From Salinispira pacifica (GTDB lineage Bacteria > Spirochaetota > Spirochaetia > DSM-27196 > Salinispiraceae), in contig NC_023035.1 in NCBI RefSeq assembly GCF_000507245.1, positions 1,067,001-1,131,000 of the forward strand: 64,000 bases of DNA, given 5' to 3'. The translations under genes were made by a program, and so were the position numbers. Below, piece after piece: positions 35,199 through 43,654 of this stretch (positions within the stretch are counted from its first letter, which is position 1; the number at the start of each line of letters is the position of its first letter). The notes beneath the pieces are model-generated. The model was not told where the DNA came from, did not search any database, and was given only the letters and a program-made list of their open reading frames with translations.

Positions 35199-36011
35199 TC
35201 AATGCCGTCTGTTGAACTTGTCCCGAAGCTTGGAAAGGTTTTTTCCGAAATGTTCAACCATTACTTGGTTTCCCATCACCTCAACCAACTCCGCCAGGTA
35301 AAAATCATGGATAATGTAGCCCTCTATGGAGTGCACCAGGCCGATATTCCGGGTCCACACCATTTCGGTTTTTCCCGGCTCACCCAGAATGCCTGAAAGA
35401 CAGATCTCCCTGTCCGCAGCCAGGTCGATGCTCCGCCCCTGGTCGAAAATATCCTCGAGATGATCCCGGTCATGAAAGTACGCCTCGCCGAAATCCACGT
35501 CAATATGGCCGTATATCAACATGAACACATCCACGCCCCGCTGATCGGCCTTCCTAAGCTCTTCCCTCAGAAGTTCGAACTCCTCGCTCCAGAGACCGAT
35601 GTATATTGATGTTTTCGCCTGGGCGATGATTTCCCGGGTCTTGGACAGGGCCTCCTCCCGGCTCTGGATATTCCATACCGGATCAAAGTCCGAAGAAAAG
35701 GAGATGGAGTGGAGGCTGTTGTTCAATTTTCTGGTAAGGGTGTCGTTGTCCCGCTGGATTTTATCGATCAGTTCATCCGGCGAGAGGGGAGAAAATGTCT
35801 CCGGATTGGTGCCGGTAGATACCGCATAGCCCTTCTTTTTCAGACGCCGGCAGATATCGTATACCCGGGAGTGGGGGACGCCGGAGTTCTGTGAGATGGT
35901 GTATGCACTGGCCGGGTGGGCCTGGAGAAGGGAGAGGTACACTTTGGCCTCGTACTCGATAAAACCCGCATCCATGAGATCACGGATTATGGAATCAACA
36001 TCCTGTTTCAT
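35199..36011 (-). CDS. TrmB-family transcriptional regulator
   Basis: Regulator of 270 residues. The N-terminal winged helix-turn-helix of the TrmB type reads DAGFIEYEAKVYLSLLQAHPASAYTISQNSGVPHSRVYDICRRLKKKG. After a coiled linker (about 85-110) comes the TrmB C-terminal sensor domain of the phospholipase-D-like fold (SREEALSKTREIIAQAKTSIYIGLWSEEFE). TrmB proteins usually sense small metabolites. It ends the arginine/ornithine region and converges on arcC. It is the best in-window candidate to bind the TTACTA-N6-TAGTAA sites; the Lrp-type protein is the alternative. Upstream at 36029-36042 a half site (TAGTAA) sits beside ACTGCAGT, hinting at autoregulation. Confidence 0.85.
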   Translation of the reverse strand: MKQDVDSIIRDLMDAGFIEYEAKVYLSLLQAHPASAYTISQNSGVPHSRVYDICRRLKKKGYAVSTGTNPETFSPLSPDELIDKIQRDNDTLTRKLNNSLHSISFSSDFDPVWNIQSREEALSKTREIIAQAKTSIYIGLWSEEFELLREELRKADQRGVDVFMLIYGHIDVDFGEAYFHDRDHLEDIFDQGRSIDLAADREICLSGILGEPGKTEMVWTRNIGLVHSIEGYIIHDFYLAELVEVMGNQVMVEHFGKNLSKLRDKFNRRH

Positions 36012-36127
36012 GGGATTAAATATATCATAACTGCAGTAGTAACACTATACGTTTCTCCCGGCGACATTATGCTCAACCGTTCCCTGTCCTTCTTGCTGAG
36101 CCGGATGGATTCACCTATCATGGTCTC

Positions 36128-36874
36128 ATGGCAGACGAAAAATACTCCAACAAGGAACTTGAGCGAATCCTGAAAAAGGCCATAGAAATCCAGGCCAGGG
36201 AAACATCAGCTTCGGGCACGGCATCCGGAGACTCGGGAATGGATCTTGAAGAAGTCATGAACGTCGGCGGCGAACTGGGAATCTCACGGGACGCAATCAA
36301 CCGGGCGATGATGGAACTGGACAGCGGGGGCAGCACCTCCAGCCGCATTCTCGGCGGCGATATAGAGTGGCGCAGGCGGGGCGATTTTCCGGTATCGGCA
36401 GATCAGGAAACCCTGGAACGGCTGGGGGTGATCATCGCAAGAGAAGCGGGCATTCACGGCAACCTCTCTATAACACGAAATCAGCTGTTCTGGAAAAGCA
36501 GTCAGATGATCAACGGCGACAACTCATGGAATCTGCAGATATCCGTGCACAGCGGCAAAAAATCAACCTCGGTTGATATTCAGAACCGTCAGGAGCTCCT
36601 GGCCGGAGGTCTGTTCGGCGGCCTGGTGGGTGGCCTTGGAATGGGAGTGGGATTCGGTGTGGGTTTCGGCGTCGGCCTTGGAGCCCTTCAATCTGGGCTG
36701 TTCACCGCCCTCTTCGTTCCCGCTGCACTGGCGGGCAGTTTCCTCCTCGCCCGGAGTATATTCTCGGCGGTCAGCTCACGGCGCCGGAAGAAACTTGATA
36801 ATCTATACCGACAGATCAGCCGGACCCTCGGGGAGGAATCGGACAATGGGCCGCACGATCCTGACAACGCCTGA
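36128..36874 (+). CDS. Uncharacterised membrane protein with Gly-rich transmembrane hairpin
   Basis: Protein of 248 residues that I do not recognise. The N-terminal 60 residues are charged and helical (SNKELERILKKAIEIQARE, then EEVMNVGGELGISRDAINRAMMEL), similar to small domains that precede membrane segments in SHOCT-like proteins. The middle (70-155) is beta-rich and soluble. Residues about 158-215 form two membrane segments, the first extremely Gly-rich (GGLFGGLVGGLGMGVGFGVG). The C-terminus is basic (SSRRRKKLDNLYRQISR). Divergent from the TrmB-type gene; no operon partner is clear. Confidence 0.65.
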   Translation: MADEKYSNKELERILKKAIEIQARETSASGTASGDSGMDLEEVMNVGGELGISRDAINRAMMELDSGGSTSSRILGGDIEWRRRGDFPVSADQETLERLGVIIAREAGIHGNLSITRNQLFWKSSQMINGDNSWNLQISVHSGKKSTSVDIQNRQELLAGGLFGGLVGGLGMGVGFGVGFGVGLGALQSGLFTALFVPAALAGSFLLARSIFSAVSSRRRKKLDNLYRQISRTLGEESDNGPHDPDNA

Positions 36875-36937
36875 CAACAACTGACAACGCCTGAGAGCGG
36901 ATCCCCCCCCGATTTCCCGTATGGTGGACAGTGTTTC

Positions 36938-36961
36938 TAATATAGTATAAACACTATATTA
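36938..36961. promoter_or_regulatory. 24-bp inverted repeat upstream of the transporter
   Basis: TAATATAGT and ACTATATTA, perfect 9-bp arms around ATAAAC, 27 bp before the transporter ATG. It is AT-rich, without a T-tail suited to a terminator for the upstream gene, so an operator is likelier. It differs from the TTACTA-type site. Confidence 0.5.
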
Positions 36962-36988
36962 AAAAAAATAACTATACGGAGTTAGGAT

Positions 36989-37998
36989 ATGTGGCAGTTT
37001 CTTGGAGCGGTAAAAAAACATCTGAGTTGGGCAATAGCCGCCTCTATGGCGGCGGGATTCCTGTTCGGCCTTGCAGCCGGGGATCTCACGTTCCTCAAGT
37101 CATGGATTATGCCGGTAACTATAATGATGATACTTCCCATGATGGTAACCTTCCCTATCAGCGGCTTAATTCGCCAGCCCCGAAACCGGGACTTGTGACG
37201 GGAAATCTTCTGATCAATTTTTTGTTGATACCGGCATTGAGCCTGGGAATAGGAAGAGTTTTCTTTCCATCGGAACCGGGACTCTTTCTCGGCATGCTGA
37301 TGATCGGGCTCATCCCGACCAGCGGTATGACGGTCTCATGGACAGGTTTTGCCGGAGGGAACATCAAGGCCGCAGTGAGTCTGATGGTAATCGGCCTTCT
37401 TGCCGGAGCCCTGCTGGCTCCTCTGTATCTGGTTCCCTTCATGGGCGGCCGTGCTGATATCAATCTCAGTGGTATACTCAGGCAGATTCTGCTTGTGGTG
37501 TTTGTTCCCATGTTTGCCGGTGCGGGTATCCGATGGTATCTCATTCGACGAAGCTCGGAGAGCCGCTTTCAGGAATATTGGAAACCCCGCATACCTTCAC
37601 TCTCAACCCTGGGCGTGCTGGGCATAGTTTTTCTGGCCACTGCGTTGAAAGCCCGCCAGCTTGCAGCATCTCCCGGGCAATTGTTGTATCTTCTGGTGCC
37701 GGTTCTTCTTTTTTACGGGCTGCTCTATGCAGGGGTGAGTGGTATCGGACGCCGCTTTTTTTCCAGGGAAGATGGTGTTGCTCTGCTCTTTTCAACGGTA
37801 ATGCGGAACCTGTCTCTCTCCCTTGCAATTGCGGTTACAGCTTTCCCTTCCATCGGGTCTCAGGCTGCGCTTCTGCTGGCCCTTGCATATGTCATTCAGG
37901 TGCAAAGCGCATCCGTGTTTATTCGTTTTGCAAAGAGACCTCATGAGCGGCAGCATGCTGTGGGGGTGAACTCACCTGCCCTGCAGGAAGGGGACTGA
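36989..37998 (+). pseudogene. BASS/ACR3-like ten-helix transporter, interrupted by a -1 frameshift
   Basis: Secondary transporter of the bile acid:sodium symporter/arsenite permease superfamily. Frame one from ATG 36989 (GGAG upstream) reads MWQFLGAVKKHLSWAIAASM to ISGLIRQPRNRDL and stops at 37196. The frame one base back continues without a stop from there as VTGNLLINFLLIPALSLG to 37998, giving about 336 residues if joined. Membrane segments continue across the junction, and the family motif region IPTSGMTVSWTGFAGGN is in the second part. The junction CGGGACTTGTGA has no slippery heptamer. Either one base is missing (real or an assembly error) or the gene is dead. Its own RBS and an upstream inverted repeat suggest recent function. 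Substrate unknown. Confidence 0.75.
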
Positions 37999-38021
37999 GC
38001 GGATACATCATTCGGGTATGC

Positions 38022-38063
38022 AAAAAAAGGCCGGCTGATGCGATGCACAGCCGGCCCTTTTTC
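38022..38063. terminator. Bidirectional terminator between transporter and peroxiredoxin genes
   Basis: GGCCGGCTG (38029-38037) pairs perfectly with CAGCCGGCC (38048-38056). A-run on the left and T-run on the right make it work for both converging genes. Confidence 0.85.
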
Positions 38064-38132
38064 TGAAGCATTCAGTGAACTGTGTCAGCTGATACAGAAC
38101 CTGCCTGTATCCGGCCTGACTCAGATGTTTCT

Positions 38133-38780
38133 TTAGAGTGATTTGTGACAGAACCACCAGTCATATCCGTCATAGCTGTCCAGACGTGTTTCCGCATCTT
38201 TCTGACTCTGGGGAGGAGGAATGATCACCTTATCACCGATCAGGTCATTTTTCGGCCAGTCTGCCGGTACCGCAACCTTGTTTTCATCCGAAAGCTTGAG
38301 GGCCTTCACCGCCCTGACCACTTCATCCATATTCCGTCCGATTTCCTGAGGATAGTACAAAGTAAGGCGTACCTTTCCCTGGGGATCCAGAATAAACACG
38401 GCACGTACCGTATTGGTGCCTTTTCCCGGATGAAGCATTCCCAGTTTGTTGGCAATCGTATCGTTGGCGGCGATCACGGGAAAGCTGATATCGATATCCA
38501 GTTTCTCGCCGATCCATTCGATCCATTTGATGTGGCTGAAAATCTGATCTACCGACATGCCGATCAGTTTGACACCCAGTTCATTGAACTGATCAATCCG
38601 TTTCTCAAAGCTCACAAACTCAGTGGTGCAGACCGGGGTGAAATCCGCAGGGTGGCTGAAAATTACCGCCCAGTTGCCTTTCAGATCTCCCGGCAGGTTC
38701 ATGGGACCGTGGGTGGTTGAAACTGACATCTCAGGAAAATCATCGCCCAGCAGGGGCATGTTTACATTATGTTCTTCCAT
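38133..38780 (-). CDS. Peroxiredoxin, Prx6/archaeal type
   Basis: Thiol peroxidase of 215 residues that reduces hydrogen peroxide and organic peroxides in the cytosol. The peroxidatic Cys is in [13 protein letters not shown] near residue 50. The long C-terminal dimerisation arm of the Prx6 group follows ([34 protein letters not shown]). A second Cys is in WWFCHK five residues from the end and may act as resolving Cys, as in archaeal members. AAGGAG lies upstream. A sigma-54 promoter lies 35-50 bp before the start, and a sigma-54 activator gene is divergent. Confidence 0.95.
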   Translation of the reverse strand: MEEHNVNMPLLGDDFPEMSVSTTHGPMNLPGDLKGNWAVIFSHPADFTPVCTTEFVSFEKRIDQFNELGVKLIGMSVDQIFSHIKWIEWIGEKLDIDISFPVIAANDTIANKLGMLHPGKGTNTVRAVFILDPQGKVRLTLYYPQEIGRNMDEVVRAVKALKLSDENKVAVPADWPKNDLIGDKVIIPPPQSQKDAETRLDSYDGYDWWFCHKSL

Positions 38781-38814
38781 TTCAAAACTCCTTATATGTG
38801 TTTATCCATATTAA

Positions 38815-38829
38815 GCAAGTATCGTGCCA
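38815..38829 (-). promoter_or_regulatory. Sigma-54 (-24/-12) promoter of the peroxiredoxin gene
   Basis: On the minus strand: TGGCACGATACTTGC. The GG and GC dinucleotides are exactly 10 bases apart, matching TGGCAC-N5-TTGC. The expected start is near 38803, about 23 bases before the ATG. Confidence 0.85.
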
Positions 38830-38925
38830 GCAGTATGGAAGTTGGAGTGGGAATATTTAAATATATATTATACAACAAATTATAACCGAAATAATCTCAC
38901 GGTACATAAACTGTTATTCAATAAT

Positions 38926-38939
38926 ACCGATATTCCGGT
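38926..38939. promoter_or_regulatory. Putative activator site 1 (ACCG-N6-CGGT)
   Basis: ACCGATATTCCGGT, near-palindrome centred 24 bp from site 2. It lies about 100 bp upstream of the sigma-54 promoter, a usual enhancer position. Confidence 0.6.
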
Positions 38940-38949
38940 GTTGTAATCC

Positions 38950-38963
38950 ACCGAAATTTCGGT
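38950..38963. promoter_or_regulatory. Putative activator site 2 (perfect palindrome)
   Basis: ACCGAAATTTCGGT, a perfect 14-bp palindrome about 30 bp before the activator's start codon. Besides enhancer function it could allow the activator to regulate itself. A weaker, longer-spaced ACCG...CGGT occurs at 38885-38903. Confidence 0.65.
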
Positions 38964-38993
38964 AATACTGATATATCCGTGAAGGAGACCGGA

Positions 38994-40505
38994 ATGAAAA
39001 CAGATATTCTTAAGTATAATGGAGATCAGCTGTTGGAGATTATTCTCGAAGCTGTCCGGGATGTTGTTGATTTTGAACTGGCGGTAATTCTCAGGCTCCA
39101 CAGGCAGGATCGCCTGGTTGTGAGTAAGGCCAGCGGACCCCTTGCGGGGAAGGAATTTGACGAATTTCAGATTGATCTGCGTCAGCGGGGAGATATCGCC
39201 CGTCTGCTGAAAACCAGCGAGCCTTATCTTTTTGATGAAGAAGAAGATCACATCGATACATATGAAGGGGTTATCGATCTACCGGAGGGTCACAGTTGCC
39301 TGGTTGCACCTCTGTATGTAAAAGATGACCCGGTGGGACTCATGACATTTGACCACCGGGCTTGCGGAAAGTTCACTCCGGCAGTGGTGAAATTTATCGC
39401 TACGGTTTCCCGACTCATTGCCATTATCCTTGCACAATACGATTCCGGAAAATATCTGGATGGAATACGCAAGCATCTGATCAGAGAACGCAATATTCTC
39501 CTGGGAGAGCGTATCCGGGTTTTTGATACTCTCATCGGCGAAAGCAGCTCATGGAGGCAGGTGATTGAGCAGGTAAGAACTGTGGCTCCTTCGGTTTTAC
39601 CGGTGCTGATAAATGGTGAGACGGGGACCGGGAAAGAACGGGTAGCTCAGGCGATCCATGAGCTGAGCGATCGGAAAGACGGTCCCTTTATTCCCCTGAA
39701 CTGCTCAGCTCTCAATGCCGGACTGGTGGAAAGCGAACTGTTCGGACATGAAAAAGGAGCCTTTACCTCGGCGGAGGGCTTGAGAAGAGGCCGTTTTGAG
39801 ATGGCCCACAGGGGCACACTGTTTTTGGACGAAATTGCCGATCTGCCTGGGGAAATTCAGCCCAAACTGCTTCGTACACTCCAGGAAGGAACATTCGAGC
39901 GGGTAGGGGGCGAAAAAACACTATCCAGTGATGTTCGGATCGTTGCGGCCAGCAACAAGGATCTACGGGAGGAAGTTCGTGCCGGCCGGTTCCGGGAAGA
40001 TTTGTTCTATCGTTTGAGTGTAGTTCCGGTGAATCTTCCTCCTCTGAGAGAACGGGAACACGATGTTCTGCTTCTGGCAGAATACTTTCTCTCAAAACTC
40101 AGAAACACCCGGGGGTACGGAGACCTGTATCTCAGTGAGGAAGCGGTTGAGGGAATGCTTGAATATCCCTGGCGGGGTAATGTACGGGAACTGGAAAATA
40201 TCATCAGCCGGGCCGCGCTCTTTGTCAGGGACGGAAGAATTGCCTGCCGGCACCTGGGCTTAAAGAGCTTCGGGGACCTGCTTCCCCGCAGCTTCAATGA
40301 ACCGGATACCCCCCGGTCTTCTGACGCCGCCTTTCCCACCCTTCGCCAAATGGAGGCATCCCACATCGCTGCCGGTCTTGACCGCTGCAGGGGAAAGATT
40401 TACGGAGAAGACGGGGCCGCAGTGCTTCTGGGACTGAAACCCAGCACGCTCCAAAGCCGAATGAAAAAACTCGGAATCACCCGCATGAATTTTATGCAAG
40501 TTTGA
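38994..40505 (+). CDS. Sigma-54-dependent transcriptional activator with GAF sensor (NorR-like)
   Basis: Bacterial enhancer-binding protein of 503 residues. An N-terminal GAF domain (about 1-170) leads to the AAA+ domain, with Walker A GETGTGKER near 208, GAFTSA near 254 (sigma-54 contact), Walker B LFLDEIADLP near 275 and the arginine-finger region. The C-terminal Fis-type HTH is HIAAGLDRCRGKIYGEDGAAVLLGLKPSTLQSRMKKLGI. The layout is that of NorR, whose GAF senses nitric oxide; the signal here is unknown. ATG 38994 follows AAGGAG by six bases; the frame opens with a GTG at 38979. The divergent sigma-54 promoter makes the peroxiredoxin its clear target. Confidence 0.93.
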   Translation: MKTDILKYNGDQLLEIILEAVRDVVDFELAVILRLHRQDRLVVSKASGPLAGKEFDEFQIDLRQRGDIARLLKTSEPYLFDEEEDHIDTYEGVIDLPEGHSCLVAPLYVKDDPVGLMTFDHRACGKFTPAVVKFIATVSRLIAIILAQYDSGKYLDGIRKHLIRERNILLGERIRVFDTLIGESSSWRQVIEQVRTVAPSVLPVLINGETGTGKERVAQAIHELSDRKDGPFIPLNCSALNAGLVESELFGHEKGAFTSAEGLRRGRFEMAHRGTLFLDEIADLPGEIQPKLLRTLQEGTFERVGGEKTLSSDVRIVAASNKDLREEVRAGRFREDLFYRLSVVPVNLPPLREREHDVLLLAEYFLSKLRNTRGYGDLYLSEEAVEGMLEYPWRGNVRELENIISRAALFVRDGRIACRHLGLKSFGDLLPRSFNEPDTPRSSDAAFPTLRQMEASHIAAGLDRCRGKIYGEDGAAVLLGLKPSTLQSRMKKLGITRMNFMQV

Positions 40506-40515
40506 TTTGAATCAA
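40502..40515. promoter_or_regulatory. FNR-type box upstream of the metal ATPase operon
   Basis: TTGATTTGAATCAA is a perfect TTGAT-N4-ATCAA site. It overlaps the stop codon of the upstream activator gene and lies 89 bp before the HMA gene. The operon's last gene encodes a Crp/Fnr protein with the matching ExxSR recognition helix. Confidence 0.75.
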
Positions 40516-40603
40516 AGCGCCGCATTTCTTTTCAGCGTATTCTCCGGGTATATCACGGCGGGATCCTGTCCACGCCGGAAATATCCGTGAAGGAGGTCGC
40601 TGA

Positions 40604-40819
40604 ATGACCGTAAAAACATATCAATTGGAAACTGTATCCTGTCCCAGCTGTGTTGCCAAAATAGAGGGCATGTTGAAGAAAACAGGAGGTGTCACGGAAG
40701 CTGAGGTATTGTTTAACTCGTCCCGGGTCCGGGTCCGGTTCAACGAGGCCGAAGTGGACTCCCGAACCTTACAGTCCAGGATTACGGCTTTAGGATATCC
40801 TGTGAAGGGTGAACGCTAG
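40604..40819 (+). CDS. Small heavy-metal-associated (HMA) domain protein
   Basis: Single ferredoxin-like HMA domain of 71 residues with the metal-binding CxxC in SCPSCVAKIEGML. The beta-alpha-beta-beta-alpha-beta pattern is complete. It is a probable cytosolic metallochaperone or detached N-terminal metal-binding domain for the P-type ATPase encoded 19 bp downstream, which lacks such a domain itself. AAGGAG lies eight bases before the ATG. The metal is not determined; Cu(I) or Zn(II) are usual for this motif. Confidence 0.9.
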   Translation: MTVKTYQLETVSCPSCVAKIEGMLKKTGGVTEAEVLFNSSRVRVRFNEAEVDSRTLQSRITALGYPVKGER

Positions 40820-40838
40820 GACGGGCAAGGGAGGGGCT

Positions 40839-42785
40839 ATGCGGATTCTACAAATTTCAAAGATACAGCGTCTCGTCCTTTCTGCTGCTCTTATTACCCT
40901 TGCTTTTGCAGTCAGGGAGCTGTGGCAGCTTCAGCTGGTTTTCGCCTGGTTCATGATGGCTGCCGGAATTTCCGCAGGGTATCCGATCTTCACGAAGGCC
41001 TTCTCCGCCCTGCGCTATAAAATTCTCGGGATCGACGCCCTGGTAACCATCGCTGTTATCGGGGCGGTGATCATCGGGGAATACTGGGAAGCCGCTGCGG
41101 TAACATTTCTGTTTTCCCTGGGTGATTATCTTGAATCCCGAAGTATTGAGAAAACCAGGTCCTCCATTAAGGCGCTGCTGGACCTTGCTCCGGTAACCGC
41201 CCGGGTTCTCAGGGACGGGCAGGAACAGGTTATGTCTGCCGAAGGGGTGGAACAGAATGATTTGATTGTGGTTAAGCCCGGAGAAAAGGTTTCCGTGGAC
41301 GGCATTGTAACCCAAGGCTACGGGGCGCTAAATCAAGCCGCCATTACCGGAGAGCCCCTGCCTGTAGAGGCGCAATCCGGCAGCGAGGTATTCTCGGGAA
41401 GTATTCTCGAATCCGGATACCTGATAATCCGGGCCCGAAGGGTGGGGGAGGAAACCACCTTTGCCAGGATTCTGCACATGGTGGAGGATGCTCAGGATAA
41501 AAAAGCCCAGACTCAGAAATTCCTGGAAAAATTCAGCCGCTACTACACGCCGGGAATTATTGTTTTGGCGGTGATCCTGTTTGTCCTGACACGGGATGTG
41601 ACCCTTGCTCTCACATTGCTGGTCATTGCCTGTCCGGGAGCCCTGGTGATCTCTACCCCGGTTTCCATTGTAGCCGGGATAGGAACCGGGGCGCGCCGGG
41701 GTATCCTCATAAAGGGCGGTGATATTATGGAGCGGTTGGGGACTGTTAAGGCAGTCGCCTTGGATAAAACCGGCACCCTGACCCAGGGAAGGCCCCGGGT
41801 ATCGGAACTGATTACCCTGGGCGGTCACGATCCGGATGAGCTTATGAGAATTGCCGCCACGGGAGAAACCTACTCCGAGCATCCCCTGGGGACTGCGGTG
41901 GTCAACTATGCGGAAACCCGGTTCGGGGTTACCGGCCTGAGAAAACCGGATGAGTCCCGGATTATTCCCGGTCAGGGCATTGAGTTTTCCCTGCAGGGTG
42001 ACCGGTATTTCATCGGAAACCGGAGACTCTTCGCGGACATGGAAATTACCCTGGACGGGGAAACTGAAGCCCGTCTTGCTGCCCAGGAGCAGCTGGGAAG
42101 AACGGGAGTGCTTGTGGGAACCCCCCGGGGATTTTTAGGAATAATTGCCATCGAAGACAGCCTGCGTCAGGGGGTGCAGGAGCTGGTTCAGGAACTCAGG
42201 AACCAGGGAGTGCGGCATATCGCCATGCTCACAGGGGATGGAGTACGGACCGCCCGGGCTGTAGCCGGGAGCCTCGGGTTGGACAGCGTTCATTCCGGAC
42301 TTCTTCCCGAAGACAAGGTGCGGGTTTTGAAAGAACTTCAGGACAGGTACGGACAGACCGCCATGGTGGGAGACGGGGTGAATGATGCACCGGCTCTGGC
42401 AGCTGCCGACCTTGGTATTGCCCTTGGCGGTGCGGGAAAAGACATAGCCATGGAGACCGCCGATGTTGTTCTGCTCTCCTCCCGCATTCAGAAGCTCAGC
42501 ACTGCCCTGTCATTAAGTCGGGCTACGCTGCGGAATGTGAAGCAGAATATTATCTTTGCCCTGGGCGTTGCCGGTGTATTGTTGGCGGGGGTTCTCATAA
42601 AGACGGTAAACCTTTCATTTGGTATGCTTATACATGAGCTGTCGGTACTGCTGGTGATTCTCAATGCCCTGAGGCTGATGTATTTCAAGCCGCCGGGGAA
42701 TAGGGGCCGGTTTCTTTCCCGGTGGCTTGCGAACCTTTCCTGGAGGAAGCGGGGAAGGAAGAAACCCGGGATAGAGGTGGTATGA
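40839..42785 (+). CDS. P1B-type heavy-metal-transporting ATPase with a CPG motif
   Basis: Inner-membrane metal-exporting ATPase of 648 residues. There is no N-terminal HMA domain. The actuator domain has TGEPLPV near 170. The transmembrane metal motif reads ACPGALVISTP near 264: CPG in place of the usual CPC or SPC. The phosphorylation site is DKTGTLTQG near 308, GETYSEHPLG holds the family SEHP motif, and GDGVNDAPAL near 510 is the hinge. ATG 40839 is preferred (GGAGG four bases upstream) over GTG 40809, which overlaps the HMA gene. Metal specificity cannot be assigned from the unusual motif. It overlaps the next gene by 4 bp. Confidence 0.93.
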   Translation: MRILQISKIQRLVLSAALITLAFAVRELWQLQLVFAWFMMAAGISAGYPIFTKAFSALRYKILGIDALVTIAVIGAVIIGEYWEAAAVTFLFSLGDYLESRSIEKTRSSIKALLDLAPVTARVLRDGQEQVMSAEGVEQNDLIVVKPGEKVSVDGIVTQGYGALNQAAITGEPLPVEAQSGSEVFSGSILESGYLIIRARRVGEETTFARILHMVEDAQDKKAQTQKFLEKFSRYYTPGIIVLAVILFVLTRDVTLALTLLVIACPGALVISTPVSIVAGIGTGARRGILIKGGDIMERLGTVKAVALDKTGTLTQGRPRVSELITLGGHDPDELMRIAATGETYSEHPLGTAVVNYAETRFGVTGLRKPDESRIIPGQGIEFSLQGDRYFIGNRRLFADMEITLDGETEARLAAQEQLGRTGVLVGTPRGFLGIIAIEDSLRQGVQELVQELRNQGVRHIAMLTGDGVRTARAVAGSLGLDSVHSGLLPEDKVRVLKELQDRYGQTAMVGDGVNDAPALAAADLGIALGGAGKDIAMETADVVLLSSRIQKLSTALSLSRATLRNVKQNIIFALGVAGVLLAGVLIKTVNLSFGMLIHELSVLLVILNALRLMYFKPPGNRGRFLSRWLANLSWRKRGRKKPGIEVV

Positions 42786-43462
42786 CCGTGTCGATTCATG
42801 AGGATTATGATCCAGGATGTATTTCCCTGGTGCCGATTTTTTCTGATCTCTCCCTCCAGGAAATGGGGGAGGTGGCGGCCATCACCCGGGAACGCCACGT
42901 ATCAAAGGGCGAAACAGTATATTTTGCCGGAAAAGTAAGCAAAGAACTCTTTGTTGTCCATCAGGGGCGGGTCAAGATTTCCCGGATTACCGAATCCGGA
43001 AAGTCCCAGGTCCTCCGGGTTATCGGCCCGGGGGAATTTACGGGGGAGATGAGTGTTCTCCATGAAATGCCCCGTACCGATTTTGCCGAGGCCCTCCAGG
43101 ATTCCACTATGTGTGTAATTCCCGGAGACGCCTTGAAAAGCCTCATGAAGCGTTTCCCTTCCATTGCCTTAAAGGTTCTGGAAGAATTAAGCACCCGGGT
43201 GGAGCAGCTTCAAGCCCGGCTGGAGCAGAATCAGCACAGCTCCCCTGAATACCGGACAGCCCGGGCCATTCTGGATTTGTCCGGGGGCAGCTCGGAGCTA
43301 ACCCTTCCCATGACCAAGGGCGACCTGGCAAGCCAGCTTGGGATGACCCAGGAAACCCTCTCCCGAAAACTCTCCTTGCTCCAGGAACAGGGGGTAATCT
43401 ATCAGCCCGGTCCAGGAGTTATACACATTGTGGATCGGCCCGGTTTGGAAGCAGTGAATTAA
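42782..43462 (+). CDS. Crp/Fnr-family transcriptional regulator
   Basis: Regulator of 226 residues. The cyclic-nucleotide-binding fold includes HVSKGETVYFAGKVSKELFVVHQGRVKI and GPGEFTGEMSVLHEM. A dimer helix follows, then the HTH MTKGDLASQLGMTQETLSRKLSLLQEQG. The recognition helix ETLSR fits the ExxSR pattern of FNR, which reads TTGAT. The N-terminal Cys cluster of oxygen-sensing FNR is absent (Cys only at about 13 and 112), so the signal is not an FNR-type Fe-S cluster. The ATG overlaps the ATPase stop; the longer frame from 42722 lies in ATPase coding DNA. A perfect TTGAT-N4-ATCAA box before the operon suggests autoregulation. Confidence 0.92.
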   Translation: MTVSIHEDYDPGCISLVPIFSDLSLQEMGEVAAITRERHVSKGETVYFAGKVSKELFVVHQGRVKISRITESGKSQVLRVIGPGEFTGEMSVLHEMPRTDFAEALQDSTMCVIPGDALKSLMKRFPSIALKVLEELSTRVEQLQARLEQNQHSSPEYRTARAILDLSGGSSELTLPMTKGDLASQLGMTQETLSRKLSLLQEQGVIYQPGPGVIHIVDRPGLEAVN

Positions 43463-43600
43463 GAATGATATGAATAAGTAAGAATAAAGATACTCACGGA
43501 AGTGCCATATGTAATGCCTCAGATATTCACGCCCCTGGTATTTGTCCTGCAGATCTGTGAGCTGTTCTGCCGTATGTATTCACCAAAGTCGCCTGAAAAC

Positions 43601-43654
43601 TAGGCCCCCTCTTGAATGTGACCACCTGGTCAAATTAGCCGGGGGCTGTTTTTT
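43601..43654 (+). terminator. Terminator after the metal ATPase operon
   Basis: AGGCCCCC (43602-43609) pairs with GGGGGCT (43641-43647) with one bulge. An inner GACCA/TGGTC hairpin lies in the loop, and TTTTTT follows. The 140 bp between the Crp/Fnr stop and this hairpin holds no gene. Confidence 0.65.

Noticed and set aside
36021-36042. Fifth copy of the regulon operator upstream of the TrmB-type gene
   Set aside because: Only one half site (TAGTAA) is present; the left arm at the required spacing reads TCATAA.
37180-37200. Programmed -1 ribosomal frameshift in the transporter
   Set aside because: No X-XXY-YYZ slippery heptamer or clear downstream structure at the junction; mutation or sequence error is simpler.
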